From Marinilabiliaceae bacterium (GTDB lineage: Bacteria > Bacteroidota > Bacteroidia > Bacteroidales > Marinilabiliaceae), in contig WRMI01000008.1 of assembly GCA_009777175.1 (NCBI GenBank), positions 1 to 64,000 on the forward strand: a DNA stretch of 64,000 bases, in the 5' to 3' direction. The notes beneath the pieces are model-generated. The model saw only the letters and a list, made by a program, of their open reading frames with translations. It was not told the origin of the DNA and made no database searches. The position numbers were made by a program, and so were the translations under genes. Below are positions 19,087-27,178 of the stretch, one piece after another (within the stretch, counting starts at the first letter, position 1; every line of letters starts with the position of its first letter).

Positions 19087-20721
19087 TCAATAAAAAATAT
19101 CCCTATTTTTTCCCATCAAACGTTGCCAAAGGCTAAAATGTTTCATTTTGGAATAAAAATTTTTACACTTTTCGATGTTTACCTCTTTTTTTTTGGTTAT
19201 TCTTTTTTTTAATCTCTTTATTGTTGTCTTGTTTAATTTTGATAGGACGTTTTTTGTAAAATCTTCTATTTCATCTTTTTGTACTATCTCGTATTTTTCT
19301 AATGCCGTTGCAAACTGTAATAAATATATTATTTTGGAGAGGTTTTCGTTATTTTTTTCGACGTGGGAAACTAATGCGTTTTCCAATTTTTGAAAACTTT
19401 GTTCTGTGTTGCAATTAACGATAAATAGGAAAATATAAAAAAAATCTTCCTCATTTTTGATTAATGGAACAATATATGAAAAAAAGAGTTCGCAGAAACA
19501 TAAAAAATCTTTTTCGGGCATATTACTTAAATCAAAGTTCATTTCTTTGAATATCAATAGGATATTAGTTTTCTCTTTTTTCTCTAATTCTATCAGTAAT
19601 GCAGATATTTCGCTTATGTTTGAGTTAGTTTTTATTCCATTTTTTTCTTTTAATATGCATATCTCTTTGAAATTTATAAAGTTATGTTCGTGTAGTTTTG
19701 ATAAGTTGATATTGGACTCAAATTTTTCAATTAAATGGTGCAAAAAGTTTGGAGTCTCAATGTATTCTTCTGTATCTGCAAATAACTTATAAAAAAAGTC
19801 AATATCTTTGTCAATTTTTTGTTTAAAAAGAATTTCAAAAACTGTGCTTATTTTATCAAGTTTGCTATGGTCTGCTAAAAGGTAAGTGCTTACTGCTTCA
19901 CCATATATTGAGGAGTAATCTATTGGGCTTATTTTGTTTTTGTCAAAATTAAAGATGAAGTATTGGTTTGTGTATGCAATTTGGTTGTAGAAGTCAAATT
20001 TGTTTCCATTTGGTACGGTTGCGGCTATTGCAAAATAGTTGTTTGCAGGGTCGATGGAATAAGTTGAAAAGGTTAATGATTTAGATAATTGCAAAGGGAA
20101 TGCGAATAAAATTGCGGCTATCCAAAATATACTGTTTTCGTGGCTGTCGCAGATAATTATTTTTCTGTTTGTTTCAGAGTTTAGTATTGCAGCGTTTATA
20201 AATTTTTCTAATATTTTTTTTTGTTGTGCATTTTGCAAAAAAATTATTACATTTTCAAGGGAAAGAGTTAGGTTTTTTGTTAAAAAGTCGATGTCAATGA
20301 CAGGTAATTTATCGGGTATTGTTTGTATGTTTTCTTCTTCTTTGGTTAGTATGGTTTTGAATGCGGTCGAGTTATATAATAAAATTGGCAAATAAGGAAA
20401 TTCGCCTGTTTCAATTATGAATGCGTGCGCAAAAAAATTGCCGGGTCGTCCAGAGTAGTCGGATTGCAGGGGAACGCTTTGCAATATTCCTACTCGTCCG
20501 CTTTTAAGTTTAAAATAGTTGAACGAAATTGGGAATTTTTCGTCTAACTCTTCTTTTGTTGGATTTGTGGGTAAATTTTGTGGCGGGGAATAGTTTCCAA
20601 TCCGTTCAATTTCAAGCAATTCTTCTTTTGTAATTCCTTCAGAAAATGAATAAAATTGAAATCCTGCGGAGCCTGTTTGTCCAATTCTACAAGAGGTATA
20701 TATAGTTTGCAAAATCCTCAT
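19087..20721 (-). CDS. GTPase-associated protein 1-like (GAP1-N2-like) protein
   Basis: N-terminal 'YTSCRIGQTGSAGFQFYSFSEGI...KSGRVGILQSVPLQSDYSGRPGNFFAHAFI' as in the GAP1-N2 family; adjacent to a DO-GTPase2 gene. Confidence 0.7.
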   Translation of the reverse strand: MRILQTIYTSCRIGQTGSAGFQFYSFSEGITKEELLEIERIGNYSPPQNLPTNPTKEELDEKFPISFNYFKLKSGRVGILQSVPLQSDYSGRPGNFFAHAFIIETGEFPYLPILLYNSTAFKTILTKEEENIQTIPDKLPVIDIDFLTKNLTLSLENVIIFLQNAQQKKILEKFINAAILNSETNRKIIICDSHENSIFWIAAILFAFPLQLSKSLTFSTYSIDPANNYFAIAATVPNGNKFDFYNQIAYTNQYFIFNFDKNKISPIDYSSIYGEAVSTYLLADHSKLDKISTVFEILFKQKIDKDIDFFYKLFADTEEYIETPNFLHHLIEKFESNINLSKLHEHNFINFKEICILKEKNGIKTNSNISEISALLIELEKKEKTNILLIFKEMNFDLSNMPEKDFLCFCELFFSYIVPLIKNEEDFFYIFLFIVNCNTEQSFQKLENALVSHVEKNNENLSKIIYLLQFATALEKYEIVQKDEIEDFTKNVLSKLNKTTIKRLKKRITKKKEVNIEKCKNFYSKMKHFSLWQRLMGKNRDIFY

Positions 20722-20731
20722 AAAGAAAAAA

Positions 20732-22108
20732 TTATAATTTACTAAAAAAATAGTTTAATAGTTGTGCAATTAATTTACCTGTATTAATGCTCCATTCTAT
20801 CACCTTTTTGCCTACTAAGCTTAATACTTCCGTGACTTCTTTGGTGTTGTACCTAAATTTTTCATACAAAATCATTTTTTGATTAGAATTAATAACCTTA
20901 TTCTTGTAAAGCAGCCATAAAAAAGGGTCTTCTACTCTAATTGGTTGAGGTTGTTCATTTATAGTTGTGCCGTGCGGATTTGAACCTAATGCTGATATTC
21001 CAAAAAATGCGTAAGATTTAAAATTTACTTTTACTTTATTTATTAGTGCTTTGCCACTGCCGCCCCAGTCATTTATACAAGTTTCAATAATTTTTCCGAT
21101 ATTATTAGCATCTTTGATATCGAAATACCCGTTATGTTCGTTGGAATTAAATAGTTCGGTGTTGTCTTCTAAAATTTCTTTAATGGCATCAATTTTAGAA
21201 AAAACGATGGCAATTGGTGTTTTAATTTTTCTTTTTTCGTCGGTTAAACCTGTTGCTTTTCTAATAAGTCTTACCACTCTGTTAATAATATCTTTTGTTT
21301 CTTCATTTTCTTTTGGTAGATTAACATTAACATTTTTTGACTTCAAAACTTCTCTAATTTCATGGATTTGTAGTGGGTCAATTAGTAAAATTATTCCTTG
21401 TGAATTAAAAATATATTTATTTTCAGTCCTCATTGTTTCCTCATCGTTTAAGTCTTCACCTGCAGTATCAAAAAAGGTTAATGTACTAACATTCGTAATT
21501 TTTTTGTTTGATTTTTTAGAAAATTTCAAAGTATAAATAAGCGGCATTCGTGTGTTGTAATCAGTTCTTGCTGATTTTGTAATGTTAATAACTTCTTTTC
21601 TTTGATACAAAGGCGAATAAAACTCTTCGCGATACTTTTTCTGGGTGTTCTCATCAAGGGGGCTTAAATCGGCGTTAAATGTAGTTGCTATTTTAGTTTC
21701 AATAGTGTTTATCAATACAGCAATATAGTGGCTTTTTCCTGTTTCTTTTGCTCCGATGAATGCAAACATCACTTCGGGATATTTTCCAATGTTAAATGGC
21801 AACGTGTTATGGCATTCGGGACAAATTCGGGTTGTTGTATTTTGTTTGCAATCAGGACATTGTGCCTCTTTTTGTATAGAAGAAGTTGCGGTTGCAGGAA
21901 AAGTTTTGTTCATCCTTATGGCTGTTGCTTTTTGGAAATCGGCGAGTTTTTTGTCTTCTTCCAAAAAACAATTTTCATTTTCACATCGAAACTCTATTTC
22001 GCTGAGTAGACGCTTATTAAAACAAAAAGGACAAATAAATTTTTTGTTAGTAAAACGGAAAATTAATTTTCCTATTCCTTTTGGTAAAAAACGGTGTAAA
22101 AATTTCAT
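20732..22108 (-). CDS. Zinc-ribbon DO-GTPase2-like P-loop GTPase
   Basis: Zn-binding CPFC/CPDC/CPEC; Walker A 'FIGAKETGKSHYI'; 'LTFFDTAGEDLND'; 'PIAIVFSKIDAI'. Confidence 0.78.
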   Translation of the reverse strand: MKFLHRFLPKGIGKLIFRFTNKKFICPFCFNKRLLSEIEFRCENENCFLEEDKKLADFQKATAIRMNKTFPATATSSIQKEAQCPDCKQNTTTRICPECHNTLPFNIGKYPEVMFAFIGAKETGKSHYIAVLINTIETKIATTFNADLSPLDENTQKKYREEFYSPLYQRKEVINITKSARTDYNTRMPLIYTLKFSKKSNKKITNVSTLTFFDTAGEDLNDEETMRTENKYIFNSQGIILLIDPLQIHEIREVLKSKNVNVNLPKENEETKDIINRVVRLIRKATGLTDEKRKIKTPIAIVFSKIDAIKEILEDNTELFNSNEHNGYFDIKDANNIGKIIETCINDWGGSGKALINKVKVNFKSYAFFGISALGSNPHGTTINEQPQPIRVEDPFLWLLYKNKVINSNQKMILYEKFRYNTKEVTEVLSLVGKKVIEWSINTGKLIAQLLNYFFSKL

Positions 22109-22236
22109 ATTAAATCTCTAATAATAAGTTTTTGACATAATTTTCCATAAAACTCCAACTGGGTAATTCATTTGTATTTTATGAGTTACGTTTGGATATG
22201 TTTTTGTACTTATCTATACATCGCAAATAAAAAATG

Positions 22237-22244
22237 CAAAAGTA
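22237..22244 (-). promoter_or_regulatory. Bacteroidetes-type -7 element for the 22108-208 gene cluster
   Basis: Minus strand TACTTTTG (TAnnTTTG) with a TTG 19 nt upstream (CTTG-GAATTTAAAAAATTTCATA-TACTTTTG), about 130 nt before the ATG. Confidence 0.5.
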
Positions 22245-22295
22245 TATGAAATTTTTTAAATTCCAAGCAAGTACAATGAAAAAAAATTTTTTTCT

Positions 22296-22360
22296 AAAAA
22301 TGCAACATTATAAAAAAATGTTCGTTGATGCGCTTGTATTTACGAGGGGGGTGCAAGTCG
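22296..22360 (+). repeat. Module leader repeat copy A
   Basis: AAAAATGCAACATTATAAAAAAATGTTCGTT...TTGTATTTACGAG...TGCAAGT. Confidence 0.7.
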
Positions 22361-22435
22361 TGATAAAAAGAAATATACATTGTAATAAAAAGGTTAAAAA
22401 TTAATAATAAGTAAATTAATAAATTAAGAAGTATT

Positions 22436-23419
22436 ATGAATCACGTATTTATTTCATATTCAAGAAATGATCAGAAAATAGCTGATGCCATCTTAAATAA
22501 TTTAGAATCAAACGGTATAAAATGTTGGATAGCATATCGCGACATAACACCAGGCCAAATATTCGAGGAAGCTATTGTTGATGCTGTTGTGAATTCATCA
22601 ATAATATTGGTTATTTTTTCCGTTAATTCCAACGTTTCGCGGCATGTTTTCCGAGAAATAGCACTTGCATGTGACAACGAAAAAGTAATTATCCCGTTTA
22701 AAATCAGCAATATTGTGCCATCAGGAAAATGGGAATATTATTTGAAATCGACACATTGGTTAGATGCTATTGACAGTCCAATGGAACAACATATTAGTAA
22801 ATTAGTTGCAAACATTTCGGGATATTTATGCAAAGAGTCAAATAATGAGACACAATATAAAGTAGATGAAAAACTAAATAAGAAGGAATCCGAAATTGCA
22901 GAATTAAAAGCAGAAATATCTGATTTGCGGAAAAAGTACAAAGAAGAAAAGGATAAGAATAAAAAACCGTGTGAAGAATTAAGTTATTTGGCACCTGAGA
23001 CGCAATTAAAAGTAAAAGACCTTGTAGAAATAAATGGAGTAAAATGGTCAACTCGAAACGTTGACGATGAAAATAGATTTGTATCTTTTCCTTATGAATT
23101 TGGTGGGAAGTATTCTATAGAAGATGCAGAAAATGCTTGTCCGCAAGGTTGGCGATTACCCACGGAAAGCGAACTGCAATCTCTTATTTCCTCAGATTTT
23201 ACTCTAACTACAATAAATGGAATTGAAGGTTGTCTTTTTGGAAAGGGGAATAATACTATTTTCCTCCCTATTTTTTCAAATGAGCAATTGGTGGCATATT
23301 GGAGTCAAACAAAAGTATTAATTGTTAATTTACCTACTATAATGCGATTTATTTGTAAGCCACAAATAGTCCATATTCAAGACGGACGAAAATGCCACAT
23401 TCGTTGTGTTGTTAAATAA
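22436..23419 (+). CDS. TIR domain + coiled coil + FISUMP-like domain protein
   Basis: TIR: 'HVFISYSRNDQKIADAILNNLESNGIKCWIAYRDITPGQIFEEAIVDAV'; C-terminal 'GVKWSTRNVD...ACPQGWRLPTESELQSLIS...AYWSQT'. Confidence 0.82.
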   Translation: MNHVFISYSRNDQKIADAILNNLESNGIKCWIAYRDITPGQIFEEAIVDAVVNSSIILVIFSVNSNVSRHVFREIALACDNEKVIIPFKISNIVPSGKWEYYLKSTHWLDAIDSPMEQHISKLVANISGYLCKESNNETQYKVDEKLNKKESEIAELKAEISDLRKKYKEEKDKNKKPCEELSYLAPETQLKVKDLVEINGVKWSTRNVDDENRFVSFPYEFGGKYSIEDAENACPQGWRLPTESELQSLISSDFTLTTINGIEGCLFGKGNNTIFLPIFSNEQLVAYWSQTKVLIVNLPTIMRFICKPQIVHIQDGRKCHIRCVVK

Positions 23420-23441
23420 AATCAAGAAATCGGTGTTTTCA

Positions 23442-23520
23442 AAAAATGCAACAATATAAAAAAATGTTCGTTATAAGTGTATATTTATGAGTTAGAAAGT
23501 GCAACGAACACGAAGTACTG
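23442..23520 (+). repeat. Module leader repeat copy B
   Basis: AAAAAATGCAACAATATAAAAAAATGTTCGTT...GTATATTTATGAG...GTGCAACGAAC. Confidence 0.7.
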
Positions 23521-23558
23521 AAAATAAGAATAAATAAGGTAAACAAAAAAAATATATT

Positions 23559-24368
23559 ATGACATACGATGTATTTATAAGTTATTCGACAGATGACCAA
23601 AAAATAGTTGAGGGATTGTCTGCATATCTTGAACAAAATAAAATTCGTTGTTTTGTTGCTTACAGAGATATTCCCAGAGGTGTTGTTTGGGCAAAAGCAA
23701 TAACGGAAGCAATTGAAAATTCTAAATTAATGGTAGTCGTTTTTTCGGAACATTTTAATAGGTCGGAGCAGGTGGACAGAGAAATAGAAATGTGTATTGA
23801 AGAAAGAAAACCAATATTAACATTTAGGATTGAAGACACTGCATTTACTGGTGCAAAAAAATATTATCTCAAAAATATAAATTGGATTGATGCTTTTCCT
23901 AATCCTGAAAAATGCTTTGGAGATTTACTCGTGTCTCTAAAAAAACTTTTCCCCGAATTAGGGAAAGAGGATACTCCACATTCTACAAGAAATAGTATAA
24001 ATGACGAATATGCAGAAACGAGTGAGGTACTGAAAGGTGTTGAGCAAATCAAAGGAAATCTATGTAGACTATCAATTGCATTAAATAATGGAAATCAGGA
24101 AGAATCTAGTAGTCTATTTCTTAATATTAATGATGTTGTCCATAAAATATTTATTTTCAAAGGACAATATAGTCAAAGCATTTCAAAAGAACAAGAGAAT
24201 TTATTGGCTGATGTGATAAAAAAATGGTATTTTTTTGCTGATGTGATAAGAGATTCTTTTTCACTTGTTGTTAATGGGAAAATGCCTGATGAAAACTTTA
24301 TGAATGTTAATCAAACGCATCAAGAATTATTACATTCATTAGATTCTATACTACGTGATTTTTGTTAA
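23559..24368 (+). CDS. TIR domain protein
   Basis: 'YDVFISYSTDDQKIVEGLSAYLEQNKIRCFVAYRDIPRGVVWAKAITEAIENSKLMVVVFSEHF'. Confidence 0.85.
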   Translation: MTYDVFISYSTDDQKIVEGLSAYLEQNKIRCFVAYRDIPRGVVWAKAITEAIENSKLMVVVFSEHFNRSEQVDREIEMCIEERKPILTFRIEDTAFTGAKKYYLKNINWIDAFPNPEKCFGDLLVSLKKLFPELGKEDTPHSTRNSINDEYAETSEVLKGVEQIKGNLCRLSIALNNGNQEESSSLFLNINDVVHKIFIFKGQYSQSISKEQENLLADVIKKWYFFADVIRDSFSLVVNGKMPDENFMNVNQTHQELLHSLDSILRDFC

Positions 24369-24454
24369 AAAAATGTCGTTGATAGAAAATGATTAAAAAG
24401 TTGATAGAAAATGATTATAAATAAGAGTTAAAAGGATGAACAAAACAATTAAGT

Positions 24455-25384
24455 ATGGCAATGAAATATTGTGAAACACACGACATTTGGTATAATTATA
24501 AAGAAGGTTGTCCAGAATGTACCAAAGTTGGCAGGATTGTTGGTAATGTAGTTGGAGGTGTAGTTGGAGGTGCTATTTATGGAATAGGATGGGCAGGAAA
24601 GAAAATATATGACTCTGTAAAAGAAAAAAATGTTGAAAAGAAAAAAGATTTTTCTGAAACAAAAGCAAGGATACAAAAAAGCCCTAAAGATTTGCATAAA
24701 GAAGAGCATAGGATACATTTTGAAAAAAAATTAGCGCTTGCTAATCAAGGTGATGTAGAAACTCAATTTGAAGTTGGTAAATATTATTATTATGGTTTGA
24801 TAGTTGTTGAGAAAAATATAGAAAAAGCATTTGAATGGTTTCTACGAGCCGCAGAACAGGGACACGCTGAAGCTAATTTTTTTGTAGGTTCAATACATTC
24901 TGAACAAAAAAATTATTCTGAAGCGTTAAAATATTATCGAAGAGCAGAGGCAAGAGGGGAAGACCTTAAAGATGTTATACAATCTACTATAAAAGCCAAA
25001 AAAGCCCATGAATCAGTTCAGAGAATGAGGGAAGAACCTGTAAAAGAATACGAATGGGAAAAGGAAGCATACACGAGACTTTTTGACGAGAAACTAATGC
25101 TTGCAAATCAAGGTAATGCAGAAGCCCAATATGAGCTTGGTCTTTGGTATCGTTTTGGTTGTGGTGGTGTTACAAAGGATACTGAAGAGGCATTGGAATG
25201 GTTCCTAAAAGCAGCTGATTGTGGTCACATTGAAGCGGATTTGTATGCTGGGGAAATATATGTTAATCTGCAAAATTATTCTGAAGCGTTAAAATGTTAT
25301 CGAAGAGCAGAATCAAGAGGGAAAGACGTTGGTAATGCCATACAAGTTATTGAAAAGGCTGCATTATATCAACGTATATTTTAA
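24455..25384 (+). CDS. Sel1-like repeat protein with Gly-rich hydrophobic segment
   Basis: 'ANQGDVETQFEVGKYYYYG...KAFEWFLRAAEQGHAEA', 'ANQGNAEAQYELGLWYRFG...EALEWFLKAADCGHIEA'; 'VVGGVVGGAIYGIGWAG'. Confidence 0.8.
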   Translation: MAMKYCETHDIWYNYKEGCPECTKVGRIVGNVVGGVVGGAIYGIGWAGKKIYDSVKEKNVEKKKDFSETKARIQKSPKDLHKEEHRIHFEKKLALANQGDVETQFEVGKYYYYGLIVVEKNIEKAFEWFLRAAEQGHAEANFFVGSIHSEQKNYSEALKYYRRAEARGEDLKDVIQSTIKAKKAHESVQRMREEPVKEYEWEKEAYTRLFDEKLMLANQGNAEAQYELGLWYRFGCGGVTKDTEEALEWFLKAADCGHIEADLYAGEIYVNLQNYSEALKCYRRAESRGKDVGNAIQVIEKAALYQRIF

Positions 25385-25584
25385 TAGATTTATTTGATTA
25401 TGATGAACACCTGCACCCAACACCAAAGTTTTCGTTGTGTGCCTTAGCACAAATAATGAAAATCATAGAGAACGAAACCGACTTTATCTGCACAATTTTT
25501 TTGAAAAATTTTTTAAACAAAGATGCTCTTTTATAATATTAAGTTACATACAATTATTTGTTAAGAAAAAAATAAATTATTTTA

Positions 25585-25655
25585 AAAAAATGCAACAATA
25601 GAAAAAAAGTGCGTTTAGTGCATGTATTTACGAGTTCGTTGCAAGTGAAAGTCGA
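25585..25655 (+). repeat. Module leader repeat copy C
   Basis: AAAAAAATGCAACAATAGAAAAAAAGTGCGTT...GTGCATGTATTTACGAGTTCGTTGCAAGT. Confidence 0.65.
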
Positions 25656-25780
25656 CGCTGCGTAAAGGTGTCAAACTTAAGCTTTCGACAACGAGAGGCA
25701 AGACACTCGCGAAGCCGTTAGAGCGAGATAAATTTAACTTAAAACCTTCCGTAAAGGACGGAAGTAAAACAAAAAAAAGT

Positions 25781-26020
25781 ATGGCAAATAGACTCGCATG
25801 TTTCTCTTTCTCAAATGAGGAAAAATATGAAATCGCCAAAAAGGATCTATTCGATCGTTTTTATTCTGACTATAGTAGTAGTGACAAAATCTATTTTTAC
25901 GGAAGATATGGCGATGAATATGTTCTTTACATTTATGATGAATGTTCAGACATTGCAGCGATATGCAATGTTTGCATCGCAGCTGGGGGAAAAAGAATGT
26001 CCGCAAATTATGGGTATTAA
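25781..26020 (+). CDS. Small hypothetical protein
   Basis: 79-aa ORF just after a TTCCGT-aaagg-ACGGAA hairpin (25747-25763); no family recognised. Confidence 0.35.
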   Translation: MANRLACFSFSNEEKYEIAKKDLFDRFYSDYSSSDKIYFYGRYGDEYVLYIYDECSDIAAICNVCIAAGGKRMSANYGY

Positions 26021-26113
26021 TACTGTGTAATTTGACAACTCTGCCGATGGTAATTCGGTTATCGGCAGTTTTTGTTGAAAATTTTAGAATCCTAATACAA
26101 AACAGAAAACAGT

Positions 26114-26806
26114 ATGGATATCGAAGCAAAATTAAAAACAATAGATAGATGTAATGTATATGACTTTGTAAATATTTGTACAATTCGTACATTACCGATT
26201 TTGGGTGCAAATGGAAATTTTAATTATTGGACAAGCCCCAAGTGGCGACAAACTTATTTAATGTCAATTTTTTATGCGTTAATTTACGATTATGGTGCTA
26301 GTCAAGTTACTAATGAAACACGACGCAAACAAGCATATGATAGTTGCATTGACGCAATGTTTTCTGCAGGACGTGGTGCAGAATACTATGTAATGATGTC
26401 ATTAATGCCAAGAATGCAGGAAAAAAATCTCATGGATGCAGCCGTAAAAACAGCTTTGCTTACCAAAAGCGCTTTTGAAAAAATAGGTATTGGTAAGGAA
26501 ACAATTAATTCTGTTTTATTACAAGATATTGATGATATGTCAAAAAGTCAAAAACTGAACATTGATACAAAAATTTATGGAAATATTTGGCAAAATTTTC
26601 ATCTTGCATTAAAGAAGGAGGGCTGTATTTATTGGTGGAATTTGTATGAAAAAATCTTTAATGGTAGATATAGTCGATTTCAGATTGCCCACATTAGAGA
26701 AACCCTCGATAACATTATATCTTCATACTTTCCTGAAATTGGTTCAACGGCTGGATTAGAAGCATCCGCTGTTGCAAATTATTTAGAAAGAAATAATATT
26801 TTTTAA
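26114..26806 (+). CDS. Hypothetical protein, orphan
   Basis: 230-aa ORF, no recognisable motif. Confidence 0.55.
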   Translation: MDIEAKLKTIDRCNVYDFVNICTIRTLPILGANGNFNYWTSPKWRQTYLMSIFYALIYDYGASQVTNETRRKQAYDSCIDAMFSAGRGAEYYVMMSLMPRMQEKNLMDAAVKTALLTKSAFEKIGIGKETINSVLLQDIDDMSKSQKLNIDTKIYGNIWQNFHLALKKEGCIYWWNLYEKIFNGRYSRFQIAHIRETLDNIISSYFPEIGSTAGLEASAVANYLERNNIF

Positions 26807-26814
26807 GATAAAGC

Positions 26815-26990
26815 AAACACCTGACAGCCAACGTGCGGTTTGGTGTGATTGGCTGGGTATTTTCGCCCGAACATTTGGGCGAATTTGCAAGTGTATCGCC
26901 CGCCCAAGTCTTTGTGGGCCCCGCCTGCACCAAGCCGCCAAAACGTTGTCGTCAAGCGGTGGGCAGCGCAGCTGTGCTGTGAAGTAGAAA
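26815..26990. other. GC-rich multi-hairpin intergenic island
   Basis: CAGCCAA/TTGGCTG and TTCGCCC/GGGCGAA perfect stems plus CAGCGCAGCTGTGCTG near-palindrome in an AT-rich region. Confidence 0.55.
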
Positions 26991-27017
26991 ATTAAATAAA
27001 AAAATGAGCAAAAAAGC

Positions 27018-27130
27018 AATATTTAGACTGCGACCCTAATGTTTTTGCGGGGAAAACCATTCTTTGCCCCTGCGATGACCCCTACGAAAGCAACTTCTTT
27101 AAATATGTTGCGTTATGTTTTCAAGAATTA
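27018..27130 (+). pseudogene. Relic of an EcoRI-type methyltransferase (fourth copy)
   Basis: 'atatttagactgcgaccctaatgtttttgcggggaaaaccattctttgcccctgcgatgacccctacgaaagcaac...caagaatta' matches codons DYDPNVFAGKTILCPCDDPYESNFFKY.ALCFQEL of the intact copies, then jumps to the promoter/leader of copy 1. Confidence 0.8.
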
Positions 27131-27134
27131 AACC

Positions 27135-27142
27135 TATATTTG
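27135..27142 (+). promoter_or_regulatory. Bacteroidetes -7 element (TATATTTG), methyltransferase copy 1
   Basis: TATATTTGC-A/T tract-ctaaaattATG leader repeated before each copy. Confidence 0.5.
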
Positions 27143-27178
27143 CAAAAAATTTTTTTCAAAACTTAAAAATCTAAAATT

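Noticed and set aside
21051-21536. 161-aa plus-strand ORF
   Set aside because: Antisense to the DO-GTPase2 gene with clear Walker motifs; no independent signal
26815-26990. Integron attC site
   Set aside because: No clear RYYYAAC/GTTRRRY core pair and no integrase in the window; kept only as a structured island
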